Shown here: positions 33,089 through 42,174 of the stretch, piece after piece
How positions within the stretch are numbered: position 1 is the stretch's first letter
How the letters are laid out: every line of letters begins with the position of its first letter
NCBI RefSeq assembly: GCF_003046545.1
Contig: NZ_QAAA01000001.1
Location: 1-64,000, forward strand
Origin: Rhodovulum imhoffii
Lineage (GTDB): Bacteria > Pseudomonadota > Alphaproteobacteria > Rhodobacterales > Rhodobacteraceae
Direction of reading: 5' to 3'
DNA length: 64,000 nt
Program-made: the position numbers and the translations under genes
The notes under the pieces: model-generated
Database searches by the model: none
The model's input: only the letters and a program-made list of their open reading frames with translations
What the model was told of the DNA's origin: nothing

Positions 33089-33541
33089 ATGAGCCCCTTT
33101 CGCAGCCATATGGATCTGGCCCTGTCGGAAGCCCGCGCCGCCGCTGCGCGGGGCGAGGTTCCCGTTGGGGCGGTGGTGGTCGCACCCGACGGGAGTGTGG
33201 TGGCGCGGGCAGGCAACCGCACGCGGGAGATGAACGACCCGACGGCGCATGCAGAGATTCTTGCCCTGCGTGCAGCTTGTGCGGCGGCCGGATCGGAACG
33301 CCTGCCGGGCCATGACCTTTACGTCACGCTTGAACCTTGTCCGATGTGTGCCTCGGCCATCTCTCAGGCCCGGATCGCGCGCCTTTACTATGGCGCACCG
33401 GACCCGAAATCGGGGGGGGTTGCACAAGGGCCGCGGGTGTTTTCCCACCCGCAAAGCCACCATGCCCCCGAGATCTATGACGGTATTGCCGCCGATGCGG
33501 CTGCGGGGCTGCTGAAAGCGTTCTTCGCCGGCCGGCGTTAG
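33089..33541 (+). CDS. tadA: tRNA-specific adenosine deaminase TadA
   Basis: Converts adenosine 34 to inosine in tRNA-Arg(ACG); 150 residues. The zinc site and catalytic glutamate are visible in TAHAEILAL (His/Glu) and EPCPMCASAI (two cysteines). The ATG at 33089 gives the normal length; a longer frame upstream is an accident of high GC. Its TAG overlaps the stop of the convergent hydrolase gene by four bases. Confidence 0.92.
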   Translation: MSPFRSHMDLALSEARAAAARGEVPVGAVVVAPDGSVVARAGNRTREMNDPTAHAEILALRAACAAAGSERLPGHDLYVTLEPCPMCASAISQARIARLYYGAPDPKSGGVAQGPRVFSHPQSHHAPEIYDGIAADAAAGLLKAFFAGRR

Positions 33542-34230
33542 AACTCCATCGGGGTCAGAACCTCGGGCTCCTGCACGTTGACCCCGGGCAGGCCGTCCAC
33601 CAGTGCCCGCGCCGACTGTTCCAGCAACGGAAAGGTGCGGTAATGGCAGGGGATAACGGTCGTGAAGTCGAAGAACTCCCGCGCGGCATAGGCGGCGCGG
33701 GCCATGTCCATGGTGAAATGCCCGCCGGCGCACAGAATGCCGATGTCCGGCCGATGCAGGTCGGCCCAGATTTTCATGTCGGCGGTCACGTCCGTATCGC
33801 CGGAGACATAAACGGTACGCCCCTCGGCAGAGATCATGTAGCCGGCCTCGCCCCCGGTATAGACCGGTCCCGCAGGTCCGGAGACGGAAGACGAGTGCAC
33901 CGCGTTCACCATCGTGACCGCGATATCGCCCAACCTGACCGTGCCGCCCTTGTTGAAGCCGATTCCGTCTATTTTTTCGCTTTCCTGCCACCAGGCGACC
34001 AGATCGTAGATGCCGACCACGGGGATGCCCACTTCCCGCGCGATGGCGACGGCGTCGGCGGCGTGGTCTCCGTGACCGTGGGTGAGAAGCACATGGGTCG
34101 CACCGGAGACAGCCTCGGCGCGACGGTCTTCGGGGAACATGGGATTGCCCGACAGCCATGGGTCGATCAGCAGCACCTGCCCGGCGGCCTCGATGCGAAA
34201 CCCCGAATGTCCAAGCCATGTGATTTTCAT
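33538..34230 (-). CDS. Metal-dependent hydrolase, UPF0173 (beta-lactamase fold)
   Basis: A 230-residue metallo-beta-lactamase-fold hydrolase of the UPF0173 type. Metal ligands are in LLTHGHGDHAADA (about 48-60), an intermediate NAVHSSS and the later SGDTD; a CHYRTFP near 195 supplies the last histidine. The physiological substrate of this family is unknown to me. It converges on tadA and diverges from the ceramidase-like gene. Confidence 0.87.
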   Translation of the reverse strand: MKITWLGHSGFRIEAAGQVLLIDPWLSGNPMFPEDRRAEAVSGATHVLLTHGHGDHAADAVAIAREVGIPVVGIYDLVAWWQESEKIDGIGFNKGGTVRLGDIAVTMVNAVHSSSVSGPAGPVYTGGEAGYMISAEGRTVYVSGDTDVTADMKIWADLHRPDIGILCAGGHFTMDMARAAYAAREFFDFTTVIPCHYRTFPLLEQSARALVDGLPGVNVQEPEVLTPMEF

Positions 34231-34286
34231 TTTTGTCTCCCTAAGTGGTTTCAGACGAAGCTTAGCAAAGAATCGGAGGCCGGCCC

Positions 34287-34922
34287 ATGGACTGGAGCGC
34301 GCAGGTCGATGCCTATTGCGAACGTACCGGCCCCGCCTTCTGGGCCGAACCGGTGAATGCTGTCACCAACGCGGCTTTTCTTGTCGCCGCCCTGATAATG
34401 TGGCGACGTGCCGGGGGCGATCTGCCGGGCCGGGCGCTGGCCGTTGCGCTGGGGATGATCGGGGTGGGAAGTTTCCTGTTTCATACCCTTGCCACGGTCT
34501 GGGCCGGGGTGGCGGATGTTGTGCCCATCCTCGCGTTCATCCTGCTTTACATCTATGCCGCGAACCGGAGGTTCTGGGGCCTGGGGCGGGGCCGCGCGGT
34601 GTTGGGCATGGCAGCGTTTCTTCCGTTTCTGGCGCTGGTTTCGCCGGTTTTCCGGGCGCTGGGGCTTGGCGCCTCGGCCTCTTACGCGCCGGTGGCGGTG
34701 CTGATCCTTGCCTATGCGCTGGCCCTGCGCCACCGTGCACCGCAGGTGGCGCGCGGACTGGCCGTGGGGGCGGGGATTCTGGGGCTGTCGCTGACCTTCC
34801 GCACCCTGGACGCGCCCCTTTGCGCGGGCTGGCCGCTGGGCACGCATTTCCTGTGGCACCTTCTCAACGCCCTGATGCTGGGCTGGATGACAGAGGTCTA
34901 TCTGCGCGCTAACCGGGCATGA
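34287..34922 (+). CDS. Ceramidase-domain (CREST) membrane protein
   Basis: A 211-residue protein with seven membrane segments in the alkaline ceramidase/CREST superfamily. The metal-site pattern is visible: serine and histidine in GVGSFLFHTLATVWAGVADVVP (Ser, His, Asp) and the histidine pair in GTHFLWHLLNA. It could hydrolyse an amide in a ceramide-like or aminolipid substrate; no activity is established for such bacterial members that I know of. Its end overlaps purU by 14 bases in convergent orientation. Confidence 0.82.
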   Translation: MDWSAQVDAYCERTGPAFWAEPVNAVTNAAFLVAALIMWRRAGGDLPGRALAVALGMIGVGSFLFHTLATVWAGVADVVPILAFILLYIYAANRRFWGLGRGRAVLGMAAFLPFLALVSPVFRALGLGASASYAPVAVLILAYALALRHRAPQVARGLAVGAGILGLSLTFRTLDAPLCAGWPLGTHFLWHLLNALMLGWMTEVYLRANRA

Positions 34923-35769
34923 ACACCACGGTTTTGTGATCGTTCATCAGCACGCGGCTTTGCAGGTGCAGCCGCACGGCGCGGGCCAGAACGCGGCTTT
35001 CGATGTCGCGCCCGACGGCCACATAGTCCTCGGCGGTCAGGGCGTGGTTGACCCGCTCGGTCTCCTGTTCGATGATCGGGCCTTCGTCGAGATCCGGGGT
35101 GACGTAATGCGCTGTCGCCCCGATCAGCTTGACGCCGCGTTCATGGGCCTGGTGGTAAGGTTTGGCCCCTTTGAACGAGGGCAGGAAAGAGTGGTGGATG
35201 TTGATGACTCGCCCCGCCAACTCACGCGAGAGCCTGTCCGACAGCACCTGCATGTAGCGCGCCAGCACGACCAGCTCGGCCTGCGTTTGCCCCACGAGGC
35301 GCAGCAACTCCGCCTCCTGCCGGACTTTCGTGTCCCTGGTCACCGGCAGGTGATGAAAGGGGATGCCCGCGTCTTCCGCCGTTTTGCGGCTGGTTTCGTG
35401 GTTGGAGGCGATGGCCACAACTTCGGCCTCCAGCCAGCCCACGCGGATCTGATAGAGCAAGTGCAGCAGTGCGTGGTCGAATTTCGACACCATCAGAATG
35501 ATCTTCGGCTTGCGGCAGGCATCGACCACCTGTGCCTGCATGCCATAGGCGGTGAAAACCGGGCCAAGCCGGTCTTTCAGCGCCCCGGCGGTGGCGGTGT
35601 CTTCGGTGTCGAAGGCGATGCGCATGAAAAAACGGTTGTTCAGCGGGTCGCGATACTGGTCGCTTTCCTGGATGTTGCCGCCAAGGGCGGTCAGCGCATT
35701 GGCCACGGCGGCCACGATGCCGCGCTGGTCGTCACAGGTGAGGGTGAGAACGAAGCTGTTGGAACACAT
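34909..35769 (-). CDS. purU: Formyltetrahydrofolate deformylase
   Basis: Hydrolyses 10-formyl-THF to THF and formate; 286 residues with an N-terminal ACT domain (about 5-85) and a formyltransferase-fold domain. Catalytic elements NIHHSFLPSFKGAKPY and the following HYVTPDLDEGPIIEQ are clear. The start at 35769 begins MCSNSFVLTLTCDDQRGIVA, the normal N-terminus; upstream in-frame codons are not family-like. 5-Formyl-THF cyclo-ligase in this window serves the same one-carbon pool. Confidence 0.93.
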   Translation of the reverse strand: MCSNSFVLTLTCDDQRGIVAAVANALTALGGNIQESDQYRDPLNNRFFMRIAFDTEDTATAGALKDRLGPVFTAYGMQAQVVDACRKPKIILMVSKFDHALLHLLYQIRVGWLEAEVVAIASNHETSRKTAEDAGIPFHHLPVTRDTKVRQEAELLRLVGQTQAELVVLARYMQVLSDRLSRELAGRVINIHHSFLPSFKGAKPYHQAHERGVKLIGATAHYVTPDLDEGPIIEQETERVNHALTAEDYVAVGRDIESRVLARAVRLHLQSRVLMNDHKTVVFMPG

Positions 35770-35964
35770 GAAGCCGGCCTTGCCTTCGGTTTGAAATATG
35801 CCGCACGCGGCGGGGGCGTTATGGAGAGTCGCCCGACCGGGATGCAAGGGGCATTCCGTCGCCGCCGCTTTCGCGCCCGGCTGCGACATGTGCATCCGCC
35901 TTGCAGGGGGCGTCGCGCAAGGCTAAACGCGGGGGCAAGCAAGACACAGAGTGAAAGGCGCCCC

Positions 35965-36252
35965 ATGTCCATCGACACCGATACCGCGCGGCGCGTGGCC
36001 CACCTGGCCCGGATCGCCGTCAAAGAAGAGGATCTGCCCGATCTGGCCAAAGAGCTTTCGGGCATCCTGAGCTTCATGGAACAGCTGAACGAGGTTGATG
36101 TGGAGGGCGTCGAACCGATGACCTCGGTCACGCCGATGCGGCTCAAGCGGCGGGCCGACGGTGTCACCGATGGCGACATGCAGGTGAAGATCCTTTCCAA
36201 CGCCCCCGATGCGCGTGAGGGGTTCTTTGCCGTGCCCAAGGTGGTGGAGTAA
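35965..36252 (+). CDS. gatC: Asp-tRNA(Asn)/Glu-tRNA(Gln) amidotransferase subunit GatC
   Basis: Small subunit of the GatCAB amidotransferase, 95 residues, which wraps around GatA and stabilises the complex. The sequence RRVAHLARIAVKEEDLPDLAKEL, written in two parts here, begins RRVAHLARIAV and ends with the usual LSNAPDAREGFFAVPKVVE. It starts 3 bases plus stop before gatA and has AAAGGCG upstream. gatB is not in this window, as is common in Rhodobacterales. Confidence 0.95.
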   Translation: MSIDTDTARRVAHLARIAVKEEDLPDLAKELSGILSFMEQLNEVDVEGVEPMTSVTPMRLKRRADGVTDGDMQVKILSNAPDAREGFFAVPKVVE

Positions 36253-36255
36253 GAC

Positions 36256-37740
36256 ATGACCCTTTCCAAGCTGACGATTGCCGCCGCCCGCGACGCCCTG
36301 CGCAAGGGGGACATGACCGCGACGGACCTGACCGAAGCCTGCCTGAAGGAAGCCGGGGATGCGAAGGCGCTGAACGCTTTCGTTCACGACACGCCCGAAC
36401 AGGCGCGGGAGCAGGCCAAAGCCGCCGATGCACGTCTGGCCAGGGGCGATGCGCCTGCCATGTGCGGCATCCCGCTGGGGATCAAGGATCTCTTCTGCAC
36501 CAAGAGCGTGGGCAGCCAGGCGGCCTCGAACATCCTGTCGGGGTTCCGGCCCGAATACGAATCCACGGTTACGCAAAACCTGTGGGACGCGGGTGCCGTG
36601 ATGCTGGGCAAGCTGAACATGGACGAATTCGCCATGGGCAGTTCCAACGAAACCAGCGCCTATGGCAATGTCGTCAACCCCTGGCGGCGCGCGGGCGACG
36701 ATACACCCCTGACGCCCGGCGGCAGTTCCGGGGGCTCATCGGCCGCCGTGGCTGCGGATCTGTGCCTTGCCGCCACGGGGACCGACACGGGCGGGTCCAT
36801 CCGCCAGCCTGCCGCATTTACCGGCATCGTCGGGCTGAAACCGACCTATGGGCGTTGCTCGCGCTGGGGAGTGGTGGCGTTCGCCTCGTCCCTGGATCAG
36901 GCCGGTCCGATGACCAAGACCGTGCGCGACGCCGCCATAATGCTGGAGGCCATGGCTGGATACGATCCAAAGGATTCCACCAGCGCGGAGATCCCCGTGC
37001 CGGACTTCGAGGCGATGCTGACCGGCGACATCCGCGGCAGCAAAATCGGTATCCCGCGCGAATACCGCATGGACGGTATGCCGGGAGAAATCGAGACCCT
37101 GTGGGCACGGGGCGCCGAGATGCTGCGTGACGCCGGGGCGGAGATCGTGGATATCAGCCTGCCGCACACGAAATACGCGCTGCCCGCCTATTACGTCATC
37201 GCCCCGGCGGAGGCCTCCTCGAATCTCGCGCGCTATGACGGGGTGCGCTATGGCCACCGGGCGAAACTGGCGCAGGGCGACGGTATCGTGCAGATGTATG
37301 AGAAGACCCGTGCCGAGGGGTTCGGCCCCGAGGTGCAGCGCCGGGTGATGATCGGCACCTATGTGCTGTCGGCCGGCTTCTACGATGCGTATTACAACCG
37401 TGCCCGCAAGGTGCGCGCGCTGATCAAGAAGGATTTCGACGATGTCTTTGCCACGGGGGTGGATGCGATCCTGACCCCCGCGACGCCCTCTGCCGCTTTC
37501 GGACTGGGAGAGATGGCCGAGGCCGATCCGGTGCAGATGTATCTTAACGATGTATTCACGGTCACCGTGAACCTGGCGGGCTTGCCGGGTATTTCCGTCC
37601 CCGCCGGTCAGGACGATCGGGGTCTGCCGCTGGGTCTGCAACTGATCGGCCGCCCTTGGGAAGAGGGGGCCTTGCTGAACACCGCCGACGTTTTGGAACG
37701 TGCCGCCGGCTTTGTTTCCAAGCCTGGAAAATGGTGGTAG
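36256..37740 (+). CDS. gatA: Asp-tRNA(Asn)/Glu-tRNA(Gln) amidotransferase subunit GatA
   Basis: Glutamine-hydrolysing amidase subunit of GatCAB, 494 residues. The amidase signature shows the Lys-cisSer-Ser triad: lysine in [12 protein letters not shown] (about 75-86), the glycine/serine-rich [15 protein letters not shown] (about 155-169) and [13 protein letters not shown] (about 176-188). Ammonia released here is channelled to GatB. It follows gatC closely and is followed by a small lipoprotein gene. Confidence 0.96.
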   Translation: MTLSKLTIAAARDALRKGDMTATDLTEACLKEAGDAKALNAFVHDTPEQAREQAKAADARLARGDAPAMCGIPLGIKDLFCTKSVGSQAASNILSGFRPEYESTVTQNLWDAGAVMLGKLNMDEFAMGSSNETSAYGNVVNPWRRAGDDTPLTPGGSSGGSSAAVAADLCLAATGTDTGGSIRQPAAFTGIVGLKPTYGRCSRWGVVAFASSLDQAGPMTKTVRDAAIMLEAMAGYDPKDSTSAEIPVPDFEAMLTGDIRGSKIGIPREYRMDGMPGEIETLWARGAEMLRDAGAEIVDISLPHTKYALPAYYVIAPAEASSNLARYDGVRYGHRAKLAQGDGIVQMYEKTRAEGFGPEVQRRVMIGTYVLSAGFYDAYYNRARKVRALIKKDFDDVFATGVDAILTPATPSAAFGLGEMAEADPVQMYLNDVFTVTVNLAGLPGISVPAGQDDRGLPLGLQLIGRPWEEGALLNTADVLERAAGFVSKPGKWW

Positions 37741-37765
37741 ATTCCCGCCAATGAATACAGGCAGG

Positions 37766-38353
37766 ATGAACCCTATGCGTATCGCAGTCCCGATCCTTGT
37801 GCTGGCCCTCGGGGCCTGTGCTTCAGGTCCGCAGGCCGGGGCGGGCTATTCGGATTATCACAGTTATCTGAAGGCCCGGGAGGACCAGTTGACCGGTACG
37901 ACCCAGCCCAGTGCGGGGCAGCCGCTTTCGGCCGCCGGGGGCGTTCCCACGTCGACCCCGACGGACCTTTCCGATGAGCAGAACTTCGAGGCCGTCGCCA
38001 GCCGTGAATCCATCGAAAGCGATCGTGCGCGTCTCGAGGCGCAGCAAAGCCAGTATGTTGCGATCGCGCCGCAGCCGCTTCCGGGGCGCATGTCCGTGCC
38101 GACGGGCCCGAACATCGTGAGCTATGCGCTTGACACCACCAACAAGCCGGGGGAGCAGGTCTATCGCCGTGTGAATCCGTTGCGCAACCTGTCGCATGAG
38201 CGGGCCTGCGCGAGGTTCGCCTCGGCCGACAAGGCGCAGGAGGCGTTCCTTGCCGCAGGGGGGCCACAGCGTGACAGCAAGAACCTTGATCCGGATGGCG
38301 ATGGATTTGCCTGCGAGTGGAATCCCGCGCCCTTCCGGCTGGTGGCCAACTGA
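37766..38353 (+). CDS. Lipoprotein with C-terminal excalibur calcium-binding motif
   Basis: A 195-residue predicted lipoprotein (lipobox ALGAC) with a low-complexity middle and a C-terminal excalibur-like domain (about 150-190): two cysteines in RACARF and FACEW surround DPDGDG, the calcium-binding loop. ATG 37766 is chosen because AGGCAGG lies before it; starts at 37751 and 37775 are also possible. It overlaps the following amidase frame. Excalibur domains occur in envelope proteins, so a cell-wall role beside the amidase is plausible. Confidence 0.75.
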   Translation: MNPMRIAVPILVLALGACASGPQAGAGYSDYHSYLKAREDQLTGTTQPSAGQPLSAAGGVPTSTPTDLSDEQNFEAVASRESIESDRARLEAQQSQYVAIAPQPLPGRMSVPTGPNIVSYALDTTNKPGEQVYRRVNPLRNLSHERACARFASADKAQEAFLAAGGPQRDSKNLDPDGDGFACEWNPAPFRLVAN

Positions 38354-39033
38354 ACCCGCGGAACTTCCCGTCGCCCAATTTCGGGCCGAGAAGGGCGTGC
38401 GCGCGGCCCCGGTTGATCGTTCTTCACTACACGGCCATGGTGGGCGTTCAGGCGGCGCTGGGTCGGCTTTGCGATCCGGCGGCGGAAGTGTCCTGCCATT
38501 ATCTTGTCGGCGCTGACGGGTGCGTTTACCGGCTGGTTGCGGAAGAGGCCCGCGCCTGGCATGCCGGGGCGGGGCAATGGGGCCCGCTTGACGACGTGAA
38601 CTCCAGCTCTATCGGGATTGAACTGGACAATCCCGGCAATGCGCCCTTCGCGGCGGCCCAGATGACGGCGCTGGAGCTTCTCCTGGCGGATCTCATGGCG
38701 CGCTGGGCCATCCCGCCCGAAGGGGTGCTTGCGCATTCCGACATTGCCCCCTTGCGCAAGATAGACCCCGGCCCAAGATTTGACTGGGCGCGGCTGGCGC
38801 GGCAAGGGCTGGCCATCTGGCCCGACGCAGGGCCGGCGCAGTTCGACGGGATCGTTTTCCGGGATGCCGCCCGGCGGTTCGGATATGGCGATTGGCCCCT
38901 GCCGGACTTGCTGCGTGCTTTCCGGTTGCGGTTTCGTCCCTGGGCGCTGGGCGGGGGTGATGCGCGCGACATGGGGATGATGCAGGACCTGGCGACGCGC
39001 TTTCCCGTTGACCGCGTGATCGCCTGTGCTTAA
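38317..39033 (+). CDS. N-acetylmuramoyl-L-alanine amidase, AmiD-like
   Basis: A peptidoglycan amidase of the Amidase_2 type, up to 238 residues. Zinc ligands are visible: His in RLIVLHYTAM, His in VLAHSDIAPLRKIDPGP and the glutamate/histidine of AWHAGAGQW. No signal peptide is seen. The start is uncertain: GTG 38317 (used here) overlaps the lipoprotein gene by 37 bases, and a rarer CTG at 38350 overlapping its stop would also fit. The end of the gene carries the rnpB promoter. Confidence 0.82.
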   Translation: MESRALPAGGQLNPRNFPSPNFGPRRACARPRLIVLHYTAMVGVQAALGRLCDPAAEVSCHYLVGADGCVYRLVAEEARAWHAGAGQWGPLDDVNSSSIGIELDNPGNAPFAAAQMTALELLLADLMARWAIPPEGVLAHSDIAPLRKIDPGPRFDWARLARQGLAIWPDAGPAQFDGIVFRDAARRFGYGDWPLPDLLRAFRLRFRPWALGGGDARDMGMMQDLATRFPVDRVIACA

Positions 39034-39035
39034 GT
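39008..39035 (+). promoter_or_regulatory. rnpB promoter inside the amidase 3' end
   Basis: TTGACC (39008-39013), 16 bases, TTAAGT (39030-39035): a good -35/-10 pair whose predicted start falls at about 39041, where the RNase P RNA P1 helix begins. The -10 contains the amidase stop codon. Confidence 0.6.
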
Positions 39036-39040
39036 CACCC

Positions 39041-39406
39041 GGGCGCGGGTGGCTGGATGACCGCGGGAACTTCCCGAGGAAAGTCCGGACTCCACGAGGC
39101 AACGGTGCCGGGTAACGCCCGGCCGGGGAAACCCGAGGGAAAGCGCCACAGAGAACAGACCGCCCCGCAAGGGGTAAGGGTGAAACGGTGGGGTAAGAGC
39201 CCACCGCGCCCCTGGCAACAGGGGCGGCACGGCAAGCCCCACCGGGAGCAATGCCAAATAGGGGCCCCGCGCGGCGCGTCCGCAGGGCGGCTTCGGCCCA
39301 GGGGCCCGGGTTGGCAGCATGAGCGGTACGGCAACGTGCCGCCCAGATGAATGGTCATCCAGGGGGTCGCCCCCGGACAGAATCCGGCTTACAGGCTGCC
39401 CGCGCG
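39041..39406 (+). ncRNA. rnpB: RNase P RNA, class A
   Basis: The catalytic RNA of RNase P, which matures tRNA 5' ends. Conserved blocks are present in order: GAGGAAAGTCCGGACTCC (from 39075), AGGGAAAGCGCCACAGAGA, GGGTAAGGGTGAAACG-like, GTAAGAGCCCACCG, and near the 3' end CAGATGAATGGTCATCC and ACAGAATCCGGCTTACAGG. The ends were set by the P1 pairing: GCGCGGG at 39043-39049 with CCCGCGC at 39399-39405. The length of about 365 bases is normal. Confidence 0.95.
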
Positions 39407-39486
39407 ATTCTTTCTCGCAGCCACGGTTGAAAATAGTTAACATTGCTCCCAGCAGAGGGCTGTGAAGGGTTTCCGGGAGAAAGACC

Positions 39487-40188
39487 ATGAGTTTTGTCAA
39501 GACGCTTGCGACGCTTGCCGTCGGTTTTGCCGCGACCAAGGGCGTACAGAAATTTCAGCAGATGGGGGGTATGGCGGGGATGAAGCAAGCCATGCAATCC
39601 GGCGGCATGATGGACCAGTTGGGTGGCATGATGTCGAAGATGGGCGTCTCCGGCGGCGCCGGCGGCCTTCAGGGCCTGATGGGGCAGCTTGGTGGCCCGG
39701 CCTCGAATGCCGGGGCGGCAGGCATGGCGGGGCTTGGAGGGCTGATGGCGGCCATGGGCGGCGCGGCGGCGGCGGGTTCGGGCCAGGTGGCCGGCTTGTT
39801 CGATGCGCTTACCGGGACGACGGCGGCGACGTCAACCATGGAAGACAACGCCAAGCTGATGATCCGCGCCATGATCATGGCCGCCCGCGCCGATGGGGAG
39901 ATCGACGCGGAAGAGCAGGCCAATATCATGCAACATCTTGGTGACGTTTCAGAGGAAGAGCGCGCTTTCGTGCAGCAGCAGATGGCTGCCCCCGTGGATC
40001 CGTACGCCCTGGCGGCCGATGCGGGTGAGCAGATGGCGGCGCAGGTATACGCGACCTCCGTCATGGCGGTGCGGGTGGACAATGTCGCCGAAGCGCAGTA
40101 TCTGGATACGCTCGCGGCGGCCCTGGGCCTTTCGCCCGAAGCGCGTGAGCGCATTCATGCCGCGATGGGCCTTTCCGGCAGCGCCTGA
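39487..40188 (+). CDS. DUF533/TerB-like protein (YebE family)
   Basis: A 233-residue protein. The first half is rich in Gly/Met/Ala repeats (about 25-105), with one weakly hydrophobic N-terminal segment; the second half (from about 118) is a helical TerB-like domain (KLMIRAMIMAARADGEIDAEE and VYATSVMAVRVDNVAEAQYLD) with the acidic metal-site motif DGEID. YebE/DUF533 proteins are linked to envelope stress or tellurite-type responses. GGGAGAAAG precedes the ATG. Function unproven. Confidence 0.8.
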   Translation: MSFVKTLATLAVGFAATKGVQKFQQMGGMAGMKQAMQSGGMMDQLGGMMSKMGVSGGAGGLQGLMGQLGGPASNAGAAGMAGLGGLMAAMGGAAAAGSGQVAGLFDALTGTTAATSTMEDNAKLMIRAMIMAARADGEIDAEEQANIMQHLGDVSEEERAFVQQQMAAPVDPYALAADAGEQMAAQVYATSVMAVRVDNVAEAQYLDTLAAALGLSPEARERIHAAMGLSGSA

Positions 40189-40293
40189 GCCTGGTTCGCG
40201 TTTCGCGCTTGACTCGCCCCGCCGGATCGCTAAAACGCGGGTTTCAAGGGTTTTCACGGGCGGCACCGGCCGTCCGCGCGACGGAGAAAAAAC

Positions 40294-40461
40294 ATGGCGA
40301 AACCGACGACAATCAAGATCCGCCTGAATTCGACCGCGGGCACCGGCCACTTCTACGTGACCAAGAAAAACGCCCGCACCATGACCGAGAAGATGGTGAT
40401 CAAGAAATACGATCCCGTGGTCCGCAAGCATGTGGATTACAAGGAAGGCAAGATCAAGTAA
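40294..40461 (+). CDS. rpmG: 50S ribosomal protein L33, cysteine-free
   Basis: Ribosomal protein of 55 residues starting [20 protein letters not shown] and ending KEGKIK. It has no cysteine, so it is the zinc-free (C-minus) form. GGAGA lies before the ATG and a strong terminator follows. It is a single-gene unit. Confidence 0.95.
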   Translation: MAKPTTIKIRLNSTAGTGHFYVTKKNARTMTEKMVIKKYDPVVRKHVDYKEGKIK

Positions 40462-40487
40462 TCTGATCTTGCGTCGCTTTAGGGGAA

Positions 40488-40514
40488 GGCCGTACCTCAG
40501 GGTGCGGTCTTTTT
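40488..40514 (+). terminator. Terminator after rpmG
   Basis: GGCCGTACC pairs with GGTGCGGTC (two wobble pairs) around a TCAG loop, followed by TTTTT. It lies 26 bases past the rpmG stop. Confidence 0.8.
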
Positions 40515-40579
40515 CTTTGGCTGCCGGGTGTTACGCTGCACCCTGTCGGGGGCGACCCGTTTCATATTGGGGGAGATCT

Positions 40580-42115
40580 ATGCTTTCGTGGTTTCAGAAC
40601 CGGGCCGGGCGTGTTTTTGCCCCGCCGCCGCAACAAGGGGGCCAACAAGGGGGTGACGTGGTGTCTGGCAGGGCGGTCGCCTATGCCGTGGCCGGAGCGA
40701 TGATCCTTGTCTTCTGGGGGCTGCATCTGACGCTGATCCCCGAGGGCGGGATCACGATGTATGACGAATTTTACACGCTTGACCGTTCCGCCGGGTTTGA
40801 GCGCCATGATGATTGGCTGACCGTCTACAACAAGAACCAGCCGGGATTCCGCAAACCGCCCCTGCAATACTGGATGACGGCGCTACTGATGAAGCATGGG
40901 GCCGACCTTGAGGTGGCGCTGCGCCTGCCATCCATGATTTTCGCGTTGGGGGCGCTGGTAACGGCGGGATGGCTTGCGGCGATCCTGGTACCGCACGTCC
41001 CCTGGGCGGTTCCGGCGGCGGTCTTGTTGTGTGCGAGTTCCTTGCAGTTCTGGCGGCTGTCGGCTTCGGCGATGCTGGATGCCGGGGCTACCCTGTTCAC
41101 GATCCTGACGTTGATCGCGGCGATGTTGGCCTTGCGCAGGCCACGATGTTGGTACGCCATGGCGGTGGCGGCCGGGCTTGGGGCCTTGCAGAAGGCGCCG
41201 GTGGGGCTGGTGTTCGTCCTGATCCTGATCTGGTTGCTCAACCTGACACGGGCGCGGCACGGGTTCAGCTATGCGAAGCTGAAGGAAAGCCCCCATTTTC
41301 TTCGGGGGCTGCGCCTGGCGGCCATCGCCGTCCTGGCGTGGCCGTTGTACCAGACAATCCTGTATGGCGGCGAAGCCCTGGAGGATCTTTATGGCGGGCA
41401 GATGGCCGAGCGTTTCGTGCCGGTGCGTCCGTTCAAGGACCCGCGCACGGGCGGGGATTTGTGGAATCTCATCATCGTGGGGGAGCCGGTCTTTCGCGTG
41501 CTGGCGATTGTGGCGTTGATGTGGATGCCCTGGCGGCTGCGACGGCCGGAGTTCCTGCCGCTGGCGATGGTGTTCGCCATTTACGTGGTGGCCATGGGGT
41601 TGGCATCGGGGAGCGTTTACCCGCGCTATTCGCTCATTTTCGTACCGCTTCTTGCGGCGGCGCTTGCAGCGGTGGCGATGTCGCTGTTCCGGGTACGTTG
41701 GGTCGGGGCGCTGGGTATTGTCGCGGTTGTCGCGGCGGGGGGCGGGCCGATCCGCAGCGCCACAGAGCTGGAGATTGCGCAAGACCCCCGTTTGCAGACG
41801 CAGATTTCCGAACTGACCAGGGTCGCCGGGCAGCTTACACCGGCGGAGACCCTTGTGACCTGCAACTGGAACCGGGAGACGCGCTTTTTTCCCGGTGCGG
41901 TTTCCTATTATGCGGCCGTGAACGGGCGCCCGTTCGTCGGGCTCGATACGCCGCAACAGATACCGCGCTGGGTTGAAGGGGGGCGCATGAATGGCCCGCT
42001 GCGAGGGGTTTGTACAGACGAAGAGCTGGATCAGATCGCGGACGGGCTGGACGACTTGCGCCGGGGGGAGAGACATTCCGGGTATGTTCACTGGACGGCA
42101 GCGGGACCACGCTGA
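40580..42115 (+). CDS. ArnT/PMT-like glycosyltransferase (GT39/GT83 type)
   Basis: A 511-residue membrane glycosyltransferase with about eleven hydrophobic segments. The first periplasmic loop contains MYDEFYTLDR (about 60-69), carrying the acidic residues expected near the catalytic site of GT-C enzymes, and KPPLQYWMTALLMK resembles the ArnT KPPLxYW motif. Such enzymes move a sugar from a polyprenyl-phosphate donor to lipid A or a protein in the periplasm. ATG 40580 is preceded by GGGGGAGA. Substrates cannot be read from sequence. Confidence 0.82.
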   Translation: MLSWFQNRAGRVFAPPPQQGGQQGGDVVSGRAVAYAVAGAMILVFWGLHLTLIPEGGITMYDEFYTLDRSAGFERHDDWLTVYNKNQPGFRKPPLQYWMTALLMKHGADLEVALRLPSMIFALGALVTAGWLAAILVPHVPWAVPAAVLLCASSLQFWRLSASAMLDAGATLFTILTLIAAMLALRRPRCWYAMAVAAGLGALQKAPVGLVFVLILIWLLNLTRARHGFSYAKLKESPHFLRGLRLAAIAVLAWPLYQTILYGGEALEDLYGGQMAERFVPVRPFKDPRTGGDLWNLIIVGEPVFRVLAIVALMWMPWRLRRPEFLPLAMVFAIYVVAMGLASGSVYPRYSLIFVPLLAAALAAVAMSLFRVRWVGALGIVAVVAAGGGPIRSATELEIAQDPRLQTQISELTRVAGQLTPAETLVTCNWNRETRFFPGAVSYYAAVNGRPFVGLDTPQQIPRWVEGGRMNGPLRGVCTDEELDQIADGLDDLRRGERHSGYVHWTAAGPR

Positions 42116-42127
42116 GCCGCGGACATG

Positions 42128-42151
42128 AAAAGGGCCAGCGTTTGCTGGCCC
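42128..42151 (-). terminator. Terminator after the Bax-inhibitor gene
   Basis: Perfect 8-base-pair stem (GGGCCAGC / GCTGGCCC, loop of 4). On the minus strand TTTT follows, so it ends the gene at 42175; it may also serve the converging glycosyltransferase gene. Confidence 0.75.
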
Positions 42152-42174
42152 CCACATGCGTCATGCTTGCCCGG

